Positions 8,298 through 16,566 of a stretch of 64,000 nucleotides of DNA are shown in pieces (the stretch's first letter is position 1; the number at the start of each line of letters is the position of its first letter). The stretch comes from an uncultured Dorea sp. Its GTDB lineage: Bacteria > Bacillota > Clostridia > Lachnospirales > Lachnospiraceae. Position numbers and translations under genes: made by a program. The notes under the pieces were generated by a model. It ran no database searches. It worked only from the letters and a program-made list of their open reading frames with translations, and had not been told where the DNA came from. The stretch lies in the NCBI GenBank assembly GCA_910584575.1, contig CAJUBG010000001.1, positions 70,496 to 134,495 of the forward strand. Reading direction: 5' to 3'.

Positions 8298-8502
8298 CTA
8301 TATGTCTTGAAATTTTTGCAAAACCTGTTCCGGACTCCATACCTTCATATCTGTTCTTTTATAATCTTTTGGATTCCGTGTAACAATTCCATCCATCTCA
8401 TTCAACAATGCAACGGCATACTGAACAGAATCAAACTGTACGCCTTGGTTCTCTTTTCAGAAGGACATCTAACAAAATATTCGTATCAATCAGTAATTTC
8501 AT
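8298..8502 (-). pseudogene. VapC-like PIN-domain toxin remnant
   Basis: Starts MKLLIDTNILLDVLLKREP, the N-terminus of a PIN RNase with its first metal-binding Asp, then hits a stop at codon 24. In another frame the sequence resumes as FDSVQYAVALLNEMDG and IVTRNPKDYKRTD and ends at 8298, which is the C-terminal third of a PIN toxin. About 65 central residues, including further acidic active-site residues, are missing. The gene is therefore a deletion derivative and cannot encode an active RNase. It overlaps the antitoxin-like gene by 17 bp, as intact pairs do. Confidence 0.8.
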
Positions 8503-8727
8503 ACTTCCTTAACCTTTCGTCCCGTAATTCAGACAATGTTTTATCTATATATGGAATTGCGCCAACTAACGACTGAACGATTTCTTTCACATTCTCTTTT
8601 TTTCTACAAATTCCTTTTCTTCTATTGGAAGGATCATAACCTCTAATTTCTGATTTTTAAAATTATCCGGTAATTTCATAATCGTCATCAAACTGCTTGC
8701 ATCAACATATTTTCTTACAACTTCCAT
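8486..8727 (-). pseudogene. Antitoxin gene with homopolymer frameshift
   Basis: Begins MEVVRKYVDASSLMTIMKLP with AGGAGGA seven bases upstream. After EEKEFVEKK the frame breaks in a run of seven A (minus strand); with eight A it would continue ENVKEIVQSLVGAIPYID to the stop at 8486, about 80 residues in all. Size, order and overlap with the PIN remnant mark it as the antitoxin of a VapBC-like pair. The frameshift could be a real mutation or a sequencing error. Confidence 0.7.
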
Positions 8728-8993
8728 ATGAATTTCCTCCTGTATCTCTGATTATTGTATCATTACTTTTTTCTAAATACAATATACTCGTATTCATTTA
8801 ACAATATCTATCTATTCCACATTTGATATTGTATAGCATCAACCATCTTCAAAATCACTCCCGCTTGAAAAAGCAGACATTCCAAAACCGTCGCCATATA
8901 GGGGGCGCAGACGTCGCCGTCCATCGTCATTCAATGTTTTTTTCGTAATTAGATGTACGAACTATTCTGACCGCCAGATACTTTGTTGCATTG
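8728..8993. other. Intergenic, nothing recognised
   Basis: AT-rich leader of the antitoxin gene followed by sequence with no supported reading frame, RNA or repeat. Confidence 0.4.
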
Positions 8994-9037
8994 AAAAAGA
9001 GGCGTTTCCTCCAATTCAAGGAACACGCCTCTTTTTA
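8994..9037. terminator. Bidirectional terminator downstream of tRNA-Pro
   Basis: AAAAAGAGGCG and CGCCTCTTTTT arms, with additional TTCC/GGAA pairing, give a strong hairpin with A/T runs on both sides. It lies three bases past the 3' end of the minus-strand tRNA. Confidence 0.85.
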
Positions 9038-9039
9038 AG

Positions 9040-9114
9040 TCGGGGTAACAGGATTTGAACCTGCGACCTCACGGCCCCCAGCCGTGCGCTCTAACCAAAC
9101 TGAGCCATACCCCG
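9040..9114 (-). tRNA. tRNA-Pro (GGG anticodon)
   Basis: 75 nt cloverleaf on the minus strand: acceptor CGGGGTA/TACCCCG, D arm GCTC...GAGC, anticodon stem CACGG/CCGTG with loop CTGGGGG, T arm GCAGG-TTCAAAT-CCTGT, discriminator A. CCA is not encoded. Promoter at 9123-9151 and terminator at 8994-9037. Confidence 0.95.
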
Positions 9115-9122
9115 ATATTGTT

Positions 9123-9151
9123 ATTTTAACGAATCTCCTCCAATAATGCAA
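9123..9151 (-). promoter_or_regulatory. Promoter of tRNA-Pro
   Basis: On the minus strand TTGCAT (9146-9151) and TAAAAT (9123-9128) are spaced by 17 bp, 9 bp before the tRNA. Confidence 0.65.
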
Positions 9152-9154
9152 GCA

Positions 9155-9183
9155 TTATTTTTAATTTTGTGTTAAAATATAAT
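9155..9183 (+). promoter_or_regulatory. Candidate dapB promoter
   Basis: A consensus TATAAT at 9178-9183 with a weak TTATTT -35 17 bp upstream, 44 bp before the dapB ATG. Confidence 0.5.
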
Positions 9184-9227
9184 AAATTCTTTACACCAAA
9201 CTAAGATATACGAAAGGAGTTCAACGA

Positions 9228-10025
9228 ATGAAAGTAATCATAATCGGGCCACGAGGTAAGATGGGCCGGCTAATCACAATGATTGCAGCCTCTCGTGACG
9301 ATATGGAGGTGGTAGCCGGCGTCGCCCCCAAAGGACGCAGCTACATCGGACAAGATCTTGGCGCTGTCGCTATGATTGGTTACGAGCTTGGCGTTCCTGT
9401 AACAGATGATCTAAAAAGCGTGATTGAGCTAGGCGACGTAATCATTGATTTTTCCACAAAGGAGATGGCTATGGAGGTCTTAGAGCTTGCCATCACTCAC
9501 AAAAAAGCGTTGGTATGCGGAACCACCGGATTTAGCCCAGAGGAAATGCTCATGTTCCAAAATGCGGCAAAGGAGATTCCTATGCTCTATGCCGCCAATA
9601 CCTCCAAGCTGGTCAACATTATGAACAAACTGCTAGAAGTAGTAACATCGACTCTGAAGGACGAGATTGATATTGAGATTCTTGAGATGCATGACCAGTG
9701 GAAAAAAGACGCACCAAGCGGTACCTCTAAAGAGATGGGGGAGATTATGGCACATGCCTTGGGAAAAGAGTTGGATGAGATTGCTGTCTACGGGCGGGAG
9801 GGTGCCTCACCACGAGTACCAGGAACCATCGGCTATCATTCCTTACGGGCAGGAAATATCCCAAGCAGCCACACGGTTTTCTTTGGTGGCATGGGTGAAC
9901 GGCTTGAGATTACCCATCATTCCTATAACTGGGAATGTTTTGCAAGAGGCGCCTGCGACTGTGCCGCGTTCCTTGCAGAGCAAAAGCCTGGCTTTTACAC
10001 AATCAAGGACGTTTTAAACTTGTAG
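9228..10025 (+). CDS. dapB: 4-hydroxy-tetrahydrodipicolinate reductase
   Basis: Cytoplasmic NAD(P)H-dependent reductase of the lysine/diaminopimelate pathway. 265 residues, normal length. N-terminal Rossmann loop GPRGKMG (residues 7-13) replaces the common GxNGxMG; CGTTGFS lies near 97. The catalytic segment EMHDQWKKDAPSGT keeps the first His (about 153), the Lys and the PSGT loop but has Asp where most enzymes have a second His. Start preceded by AAAGGAG at good spacing. Stands alone, followed by a YbjQ gene 101 bp away. The divergent loop could mean a paralogue with altered cofactor or substrate use. Confidence 0.9.
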   Translation: MKVIIIGPRGKMGRLITMIAASRDDMEVVAGVAPKGRSYIGQDLGAVAMIGYELGVPVTDDLKSVIELGDVIIDFSTKEMAMEVLELAITHKKALVCGTTGFSPEEMLMFQNAAKEIPMLYAANTSKLVNIMNKLLEVVTSTLKDEIDIEILEMHDQWKKDAPSGTSKEMGEIMAHALGKELDEIAVYGREGASPRVPGTIGYHSLRAGNIPSSHTVFFGGMGERLEITHHSYNWECFARGACDCAAFLAEQKPGFYTIKDVLNL

Positions 10026-10126
10026 TACAGATTCCCCATCTATCACATAAAAAATGAAAAAGGCAACTTGCCTCCATGCCATCGCCATGGGGGGAGGATA
10101 CGCCTTATAAACTAGGAGGAAAGAAT

Positions 10127-10441
10127 ATGTTATTAGTAAACACAGATTATATCACAGGGAAAAAATTTGAGATGATCGGTATGGTACGAGGCACCATGAT
10201 CCAGTCCGTACATTTAGGCAAAGATATTATGAACAGCTTCCGCACTCTGGTAGGCGGAGAGCTGACCTCCTACACGGAGATGATGAACGAGGCAAGGGCT
10301 GTCGCAACCAAGCGAATGGCAGAGGATGCACAGGCTATGGGGGCAGACGCAGTCGTCAATATACGCTATGCTTCCAGCTCAATCGTCCAAGGAGCCGCCG
10401 AGGTTCTTTGTTACGGGACTGCAGTTAAATTCATCGATTAA
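10127..10441 (+). CDS. YbjQ/UPF0145 family protein
   Basis: A 104-residue protein of the UPF0145 (YbjQ, DUF74) family, predicted to form a ring-shaped pentamer; sometimes labelled heavy-metal binding, without proof of function. The family marks are GMVRGTMIQSVHLGKDI in the N-terminal third and the GADAVVNIRYASS strand near residues 75-87. I start at 10127 because AGGAGGAAAGAAT precedes that ATG; the upstream in-frame ATG has no such site. Confidence 0.9.
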   Translation: MLLVNTDYITGKKFEMIGMVRGTMIQSVHLGKDIMNSFRTLVGGELTSYTEMMNEARAVATKRMAEDAQAMGADAVVNIRYASSSIVQGAAEVLCYGTAVKFID

Positions 10442-10450
10442 TCTCTATCC

Positions 10451-10499
10451 AGGGCTGTCGTATTAGGCGTTTATTTTTCTTGCTTAATGAGACAGCCCT
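10451..10499. terminator. Hairpin between YbjQ and helicase genes
   Basis: AGGGCTGTC (10451-10459) pairs with GACAGCCCT (10491-10499) between two convergent genes. The loop is T-rich, but no long T-run follows either arm. Confidence 0.55.
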
Positions 10500-10510
10500 A
10501 ATTTCCACCT

Positions 10511-12088
10511 CTATTTCTGGTTCGCAGGCTCGACTGCTACTGATTTTCCCTTAATCTTTGTATGGTTCACAGAATTAATAATCTCCCGCGCGTACTCTGT
10601 CGGAACCTCAACAAATGTATACTTGTCATACATATCTATCGTCCCCACCACTTTTCCTGGGATACCGCTTTCTCCTGCCAGTGCACCCAGGATGTCTCCT
10701 GGCTTTGCCCTGTCCTTCTTCCCGATATTGATAAACAGTCTGACCATTCCTGGTTCTTCTGCGCCGGTGTCTGCAAATGCCTCCTCAGATTCTTCTTTTC
10801 CGCCAGCACACAGCTTCAGCAGCGCCGCCGCAATATCCATACTGGTAAAATCGGAATCATTAACCTCCTCTTGAATCAACTGCAAGTAAGTAGTCAGATC
10901 CTCCTCCTCAATCATCCTGTTTACAGTATCCATCAGCTTCTCAATCTTCGTATTTGCTACATCGTTCAAAGACGGAACCTTCTGAGCATAAATCTTCGTC
11001 TTGCAATACCGCTGTATTTCTTTAAGCTTGTAGACCTCCCTTCCGGATACGAAGGAGAAGGAACGCCCCACACGGCCCGCCCTTCCGGTTCGCCCGATAC
11101 GGTGTACATAATATTCGTCATCCTGTGGAAGATCATAATTAAAGACTGCCTCCACTTCGTCAACATCTATTCCCCGCGCCGCAACGTCTGTCGCCACCAG
11201 GATATCTGTTTTACCCTTGCGGAAACCCTCCATGACTCTGTCCCTTTGGGCTTGCTTCATATCACCGTGAAGTCCTGCTGCAAAATATCCCCTTCCGAGA
11301 AGCCCATTTACCAGAAGATCCACCTGTTTTTTTGTATTACAGAATACAACAGACAGCTTCGGATTGTAAATATCAAGAATCCTGGACAATATTTCTTCTT
11401 TGTTCTTCGGCTTTACCTCATAGTAAAACTGTTCGATGTTTGGAACTGTCAGTTCACGCTTTGTTACTTTAATCATTTCTGCATGATTCTGGTATTTCTT
11501 TGTAATATCCAGGATTGGCTTAGGCATAGTTGCGGAAAACAACACCGTCTGGCGTTCTGCCGGTACTTCCTCCAGTATGGTCTCAATATCCTCCCGAAAT
11601 CCCATATTCAGCATTTCATCCGCCTCGTCAAGCACAACTGTATGGAGATTCTCCATCTTTATGGTCCTGCGTCTCATATGATCCATCACCCGCCCCGGCG
11701 TTCCTATGATTAGCTGGACACCACCCTTCAGAGAGCGAATCTGCTTCACGATCTCCTGTCCGCCGTAAATTGGCAGCACCTTAATCCCATGCATATAATA
11801 AGCAAGATGACGTATTTCCTCTGCTACCTGAATCGCAAGCTCTCTGGTTGGACAGAGTACGATTGCCTGTAACTTCTTATTCTTAGGCTCTATTTTTTCT
11901 AAGAGAGGAATCCCGAATGCAGCCGTCTTTCCTGTTCCTGTCTGCGCCTGTCCGATCAGGTCATGTCCTGACATCATTACAGGGATTGCCTTCGCCTGGA
12001 TTGGAGACGCTTCTTCAAATCCCATCTTTTTGACCGCCCTCATAATCTCAGGGCGTAATTTTAAATCTTCAAACCTTACTTCTTCCAT
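10511..12088 (-). CDS. DEAD-box ATP-dependent RNA helicase with DbpA-type RNA-binding domain
   Basis: Unwinds RNA duplexes, probably in ribosome assembly or cold adaptation. About 525 residues. Motifs in order: Q-motif EASPIQ, AQTGTGKT, PTRELA, TPGR, DEAD, SAT, ATDVAARGID and HRIGRTGR. A linker helix region (about 385-440) leads to a C-terminal DbpA/CsdA-like RNA-binding domain with MVRLFINIGKKDRAKPGDI. The ATG at 12088 follows AAGGA at seven bases; the longer frame to 12124 lacks a site. Related to CshA/DeaD; I cannot choose between these names. Confidence 0.93.
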   Translation of the reverse strand: MEEVRFEDLKLRPEIMRAVKKMGFEEASPIQAKAIPVMMSGHDLIGQAQTGTGKTAAFGIPLLEKIEPKNKKLQAIVLCPTRELAIQVAEEIRHLAYYMHGIKVLPIYGGQEIVKQIRSLKGGVQLIIGTPGRVMDHMRRRTIKMENLHTVVLDEADEMLNMGFREDIETILEEVPAERQTVLFSATMPKPILDITKKYQNHAEMIKVTKRELTVPNIEQFYYEVKPKNKEEILSRILDIYNPKLSVVFCNTKKQVDLLVNGLLGRGYFAAGLHGDMKQAQRDRVMEGFRKGKTDILVATDVAARGIDVDEVEAVFNYDLPQDDEYYVHRIGRTGRAGRVGRSFSFVSGREVYKLKEIQRYCKTKIYAQKVPSLNDVANTKIEKLMDTVNRMIEEEDLTTYLQLIQEEVNDSDFTSMDIAAALLKLCAGGKEESEEAFADTGAEEPGMVRLFINIGKKDRAKPGDILGALAGESGIPGKVVGTIDMYDKYTFVEVPTEYAREIINSVNHTKIKGKSVAVEPANQK

Positions 12089-12193
12089 ATTAACATCCTT
12101 CCTAAATCTATATCCAAAAAGCACACCATACTCCCTGCATTTCGGGGTGGGCTTCGTCCGTTAAGATATGATTATCGTTTCATAAACTCCTGC

Positions 12194-12235
12194 AATATAA
12201 AAATACTCTCTACCTGATACCAAGTAAAGAGTATT
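12194..12235 (-). terminator. Terminator downstream of the C-S lyase gene
   Basis: On the minus strand AATACTCT...AGAGTATT is followed by TTTATAT. It lies 120 bp past the lyase stop and before the helicase leader. Confidence 0.6.
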
Positions 12236-12355
12236 CACAAAGTCTCCATATGTATTATAACATATGTTATTCCCGTTCGTCCAGTATAACATTGCACAAA
12301 AGACGCACAAATTTCCCATCGTTACTATCCATTACTTCCGTACTTACAGCAGCTT

Positions 12356-13570
12356 CTATATGCAAAACACATATCTTTCCAATCTGTCAAACGCTTCCTG
12401 TATCGTAGTTAAGGGAGATGCCAGGTTCATCCGGATATTCCACTCTCCACGGAAATCCTTTCCGTTCTGCCAGAATACACCTGCCTCAAATCCGGCTCTC
12501 AACAGTTCCTCCAATGTCTTGCCATGCTTCCGGCACCATTCTTCACAGTCGATAAACAGCATGTATGTCCCCTGTGGACGGAATACGGTCACACCTTCAA
12601 AATGTCTGTCAATATAATCACAGGCATATTTTACATTACCGCCAATCACCTCTCTAAGCTCCTCCACCCACTCGCGGCCTTCCGGACCATATGCACCGAT
12701 CAATGCATGCATAGACAAGACATTCATAGAATTATAATGTCCAAGAGAAGCCTCCTTCCTGATTCTCTCCCGAAGCCAGTTATTATAAATAATATGATAA
12801 CTTCCGGTAAGCCCTGCCAGGTTAAATGTCTTGGACGGGGCATAGAGAGCAACCGTTCGGTTCCTGGCATCCTCTGAGACGGACTGGGTTGGGATATGCT
12901 GATTGCCATAGAGAAGGATATCTGACCATATCTCGTCAGATATCACAAAAACATCATGCTTCGCATAAAGTTCTATCGCCTTCTCGATTTCCCATCTCTC
13001 CCAGACGCGTCCCGTAGGGTTGTGAGGAGAACAGAAGATTGCACAGTGAATCCTATTCTCCACAATCTTTTCCTCCATATCCTCAAAATCCATTCTCCAG
13101 ACGCCTTTTTCATCCTTTATTAATGAACTGTCTACGATATTATATCCGTTATTCTCTAATGTTTTGATAAATCCAACATATGTCGGTGAATGTACCAGAA
13201 TGGAATCTCCCTGAGAGCAGAGCGCATGAAGCGCGCTTGCCACTCCTCCCAGGACTCCGTTCTCATAGCCTATATGCTCATTTTCAAGTCCAGTTACTTT
13301 ATTCTGCTGTTCCTGCCACTTAATAATCTTGTTATAATATTCCTGGGAAATGTTAAAGTAACCATAAGTTGGATGCTTCGCTCGCTGAATAATCGCCTCC
13401 GTAACTGTCGGTACTGTTGCAAAATTCATATCTGCAACCCACATTGGGATACAGTCAAGCCCCTCCCTCACTTCAATCTTATCCCCTATTCCAAATGAAT
13501 CCGGAAGGATATCCACAGCAAGCGCATCTTTGCCTTTTCTGTCAATGATAGTCGTAAAATCGTATTTCAT
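12356..13570 (-). CDS. MalY/PatB family PLP-dependent cysteine-S-conjugate beta-lyase
   Basis: Fold-type I PLP enzyme that cleaves C-S bonds of cystathionine or cysteine conjugates to pyruvate, ammonia and a thiol. 404 residues. Visible marks are CIPMWVADMNF near residue 40, CSPHNPTGRVW near 180, DEIWSDI near 217 and the PLP lysine in APSKTFNLAG near 243. The N-terminal WVADMNF motif is typical of the MalY/PatB branch. It lies 17 bp after the peptidase gene and is likely co-transcribed with it. Confidence 0.92.
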   Translation of the reverse strand: MKYDFTTIIDRKGKDALAVDILPDSFGIGDKIEVREGLDCIPMWVADMNFATVPTVTEAIIQRAKHPTYGYFNISQEYYNKIIKWQEQQNKVTGLENEHIGYENGVLGGVASALHALCSQGDSILVHSPTYVGFIKTLENNGYNIVDSSLIKDEKGVWRMDFEDMEEKIVENRIHCAIFCSPHNPTGRVWERWEIEKAIELYAKHDVFVISDEIWSDILLYGNQHIPTQSVSEDARNRTVALYAPSKTFNLAGLTGSYHIIYNNWLRERIRKEASLGHYNSMNVLSMHALIGAYGPEGREWVEELREVIGGNVKYACDYIDRHFEGVTVFRPQGTYMLFIDCEEWCRKHGKTLEELLRAGFEAGVFWQNGKDFRGEWNIRMNLASPLTTIQEAFDRLERYVFCI

Positions 13571-13587
13571 TGTAAACTCCTTTTATC

Positions 13588-14457
13588 TTACTGCTTTATA
13601 CTATATACCCACATTCCGCGAATCTGACTCACAATATCGGCATAAACCCATCCCTGGCTGCTGTTCTTCTTACTAAACGGATCATTGACTATAATCTTTC
13701 CATCTTCATATCCAGTCAATACAATAAAATGTCCGTTCTGTGTAAAATCTCCTGGACTCATGCTGCAAATAATCGGTTTGCCCTGTGTCAATTCGTCTCT
13801 GACCTGTTCCTCCGTCAACTGCTGAGTGTCATAGCAGGACAGATTCCAATTTTCTCCTGCTTCTTTCATAAAAGCCCAGTAGGTGTCGTTATTCTCATCC
13901 ACATAATGATTCTCAGTTCCATATGTGGCAACCTTCGCCGGAGTGATAGTTGGATCACCGGTAAGTCCAGAGGCCACCATTGCCATACAGGTAGGCCCGC
14001 ATCCGCTTATTGCTACGATACTTGTCCCATACGGCGCATATCCCCACCGTTCATCATACTGATACAGGTTCGGTATCTTTCCAACAGTCAAATCATCCCC
14101 TATGGTATCAGCGCTCGGTGTATCCTTTTTCTCCCCATAGTGCTCTACAAAATCCGCAGTCTCCACATTCTTATCCAATAATTCGATTACACTCTCCGGA
14201 TAACTTTGCTTTACTGCTTCCTTCTTCACTCTTTTCGCTTTCTGTTCGTCAGTCTCAATCTCTACTGTAATCTTGTCCGTCTTTTTTGCATTCTCCGCCT
14301 TTACAACCTGCTTTGCCGCCATCTGGTCCTCCTTCTTCTGGGCATGACAGCAAAACAATACCACAATCAAAAAGGCTAATAGCCAGCTCATTAGAAAAAT
14401 CTGACGCTGCACCTGCCTTCTTCGCTTGCGCGCTCTTATCCTTCTACTTGCATCCAT
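13588..14457 (-). CDS. Membrane-anchored C39-like papain-fold peptidase
   Basis: 289 residues with a basic N-terminus (RRIRARKRRRQVQR), one membrane segment at about 22-42, a charged linker, and a C39-like domain from about 125. The active-site pattern is present: SGCGPTC near 152-157 holds the catalytic Cys, GHFIVLTGYEDG near 242 the His, and VNDP the Asp/Asn. The domain faces outside. There is no ABC exporter fused or nearby, so it is not a bacteriocin-processing transporter; cell-wall or peptide cleavage is more likely. First gene of a pair with the C-S lyase. Confidence 0.85.
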   Translation of the reverse strand: MDASRRIRARKRRRQVQRQIFLMSWLLAFLIVVLFCCHAQKKEDQMAAKQVVKAENAKKTDKITVEIETDEQKAKRVKKEAVKQSYPESVIELLDKNVETADFVEHYGEKKDTPSADTIGDDLTVGKIPNLYQYDERWGYAPYGTSIVAISGCGPTCMAMVASGLTGDPTITPAKVATYGTENHYVDENNDTYWAFMKEAGENWNLSCYDTQQLTEEQVRDELTQGKPIICSMSPGDFTQNGHFIVLTGYEDGKIIVNDPFSKKNSSQGWVYADIVSQIRGMWVYSIKQ

Positions 14458-14624
14458 GAGTCATTCATCCCCTTGTCCTTACATATGCCAACTTGTACGC
14501 TCCCCATTTCGCATTTACCGACAAAATATACTACTCTCCATATCGTTCATTATACTCCTTGACTCATCACGTGGCAACTTAAACTATTCTTAATTTTCTT
14601 TTAAACATCATCCCTCTGACAATA

Positions 14625-15311
14625 TTAAATACTAAATTCTTCAAATAAAAGCTGCTGATATTCCCTATCCCTCGTTGACCGTTCCAAATCATCATACCTT
14701 TTCTCCTGAATCAGCAAACTTGACAGACGGTTTACTTTTTCAATACCTTCTGTCCTTCCTTCATTCCTTCCCTCTGTTCTTCCTTCGTCGCGTCCCATAT
14801 CCACTAACATCTGCCCTAATCTGGTCATACGAATTCCCTCCTTGATTTCTTCCATTTCTTCACTGTCTAAAAATTTATCTGCCATTACATACACCACCGC
14901 TTCAATCTTCATGATATCCTCCACACTGATACCTGCTGCATCTCTTGTAATCCGAAACGCTGAGCTTACACGTTCCTTCTGTGAAGTCTTTCCGTCCATC
15001 AGCAAACACAATACAAGCGGAATCATGTCCTTTCGGGTCACTGGCTTTCCTCTGTCTACTTTCTCCTGAAGCTCTACAATCACTTCATCCGCATTTTTAT
15101 CTCTCATGATAATCGGAATGATCCTGTATGTATTTACGCCCTCCTTCAATTCCAAATGGATTATCTCTGTCGGCACATATCCTCTTACTCTCCCCTTAAT
15201 TCTCAGATAAGGCATTAATTCATCTGTGAAAAAACAGATTGCCATCTTAAGCGCCGTATCCTCTTGCTGTTGTATGGAAGGTATCTGTTCCTTGTCTTTG
15301 ACTTTGTCCAT
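14625..15311 (-). CDS. Rpn/PD-(D/E)XK-like protein, apparently missing its nuclease core
   Basis: About 228 residues. It resembles Lachnospiraceae proteins often annotated as Rpn-type recombination-promoting nucleases: an N-terminal DTALKMAICFFTDELMPYL, a middle EGVNTYRIIPIIMRDKNADE, a MIPLVLCLLMDGKTSQKER block, and a C-terminal GRTEGRNEGRTEG repeat and coiled coil. In the relatives I remember, some 70 residues with the acidic nuclease core lie between the HLELK and EGVNTYRI blocks; here these are joined directly. The ATG at 15311 follows AAAGGAGG. It may be an inactive deletion form. Confidence 0.65.
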   Translation of the reverse strand: MDKVKDKEQIPSIQQQEDTALKMAICFFTDELMPYLRIKGRVRGYVPTEIIHLELKEGVNTYRIIPIIMRDKNADEVIVELQEKVDRGKPVTRKDMIPLVLCLLMDGKTSQKERVSSAFRITRDAAGISVEDIMKIEAVVYVMADKFLDSEEMEEIKEGIRMTRLGQMLVDMGRDEGRTEGRNEGRTEGIEKVNRLSSLLIQEKRYDDLERSTRDREYQQLLFEEFSI

Positions 15312-15643
15312 ATAGTTCCTCCTTTTCATATATTGATACAGAGAAACTATCTTTATATTTACTATATCAAAAAATAGTAATGCAGACAATGGCATGGAAT
15401 AGTTTCTTCTCCTTCACTTGGAAATCTCCTGGAAATCAGGACAGATTCATTAGAAAATTAGAATATTTCTAAAAATATTGATTAAAACTCTTAAGTTGCG
15501 ATAGTCTCTCTGGAACCATCGTCTGTATGGTTAGTATAGATTATTCAGCCTATGATGTCAAAGATAAACTAAACATTTCACATCTATAAATTCAGAACAT
15601 AAATTGTAGATTTATATCCTACTGAAACAACAAAATAAGTATG
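15312..15643. other. Intergenic, nothing recognised
   Basis: AT-rich stretch upstream of the Rpn-like gene. No supported reading frame, RNA gene or repeat seen. Part of it must hold the promoter of that gene. Confidence 0.4.
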
Positions 15644-15673
15644 AAAAAAACCACTCCACACACGCAGAATGGT
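15644..15673 (-). terminator. Terminator of the sortase operon
   Basis: On the minus strand ACCATTC...GAGTGGT with one G-T pair is followed by seven T. Another hairpin (ACCAG...CTGGT with inner AGAGT/ACTCT, about 15769-15802) lies between it and the SPKTG gene stop. Confidence 0.7.
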
Positions 15674-15825
15674 CTCTTTCTATCACACACAATAACAGTT
15701 ATGTCATATCACTTATTTTTTTTAACGTAGGGTTAAGCTCCCTACAACTTCACAGCCTAACCTGTAAACCAGCAAGAGTTAAGACTCTGACTGGTAATAC
15801 AGATTCATACTGCTTATAATTCTAA

Positions 15826-16479
15826 TTACTCACCTGTCTTAGGAGATGTCTTAACTGTTTCTTTTCCAGATGCTGATGTAGAAGATACTACCTCACCCTT
15901 GCTGTTGAAAGCAATAACATCACCATTCTGCATAACTTCGATGAATGCGATTGGAGATAAGCTATCCATCTCTACTGTAGCGTAGAAAATTCCAGCCTTT
16001 GCATCCCACTTAACGGTAGCCTGCTTTACTTCCCAATGCAGCTTACCATTAACATAAGTTGCATGAACTAATGTAACCTGATCGCCTGCACGTAACTGCT
16101 GCTTACCATTAGCAACATTCTCTAACATAGAAAGATTAAAATTAATCTTTGTACCTGGTGCAATGTCGCCACCCTTAAGGCCAGTATATTCCTCTACACC
16201 AAGTACAACAACATTAGAATCCTTAGGTAACTGATATCCAAGGTTCTTAAGTGTGGTTGCTGCTTCCTCAGGTGTAGCAAAGTGAGCTGCTGCCTCATCA
16301 TAAAGTGCTTTCTGAGCCGGATTCAGATCTTCATACTTTACGTTTTCTACGATTTCGTTTCCATTTGCATCTGTACCAGCTATTGGGTCTTTAGGACTTG
16401 GTCCTGCAAATGCTGTTACGCTCATGCCTAAGCAAAGAACACCTGCTGTAAGCATGGCAACTAATTTCTTCATTTTCAT
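15826..16479 (-). CDS. Secreted protein ending in a tail-less SPKTG sorting motif
   Basis: 217 residues with a signal peptide (MKMKKLVAMLTAGVLCLG, cleavage near AFAG at residues 23-26). The mature part has no cysteines and a C-terminal beta-rich region. The last residues are KTSPKTGE and then a stop. SPKTG matches the (S/P)PxTG motif used by clostridial class B sortases, but the hydrophobic segment and basic tail that normally follow are absent, and none appears downstream in any frame. AGGAG lies seven bases before the ATG. It is 87 bp behind the sortase gene on the same strand, so it is a likely partner or substrate. Confidence 0.75.
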   Translation of the reverse strand: MKMKKLVAMLTAGVLCLGMSVTAFAGPSPKDPIAGTDANGNEIVENVKYEDLNPAQKALYDEAAAHFATPEEAATTLKNLGYQLPKDSNVVVLGVEEYTGLKGGDIAPGTKINFNLSMLENVANGKQQLRAGDQVTLVHATYVNGKLHWEVKQATVKWDAKAGIFYATVEMDSLSPIAFIEVMQNGDVIAFNSKGEVVSSTSASGKETVKTSPKTGE

Positions 16480-16566
16480 CTTTTTACTCCTTCCTTATTC
16501 TGTTACTTTGTGTGATTATATATTAAAGCCTTTATATGCCTTAATATCCATCTTATGTTTATTCGA

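Noticed and set aside
8262..8576. Plus-strand 104-residue reading frame
   Set aside because: It lies opposite the PIN toxin and antitoxin remnants, has no ribosome binding site and shows no family features.
9115..9227. Lysine riboswitch before dapB
   Set aside because: The gap between promoter and start is only about 40 bases, too short for the known riboswitch, and no matching stems are seen.
10562..11713. Long plus-strand frame of 383 residues
   Set aside because: It is the antisense of the DEAD-box helicase gene; the composition is unlike a real protein and no start signal exists.
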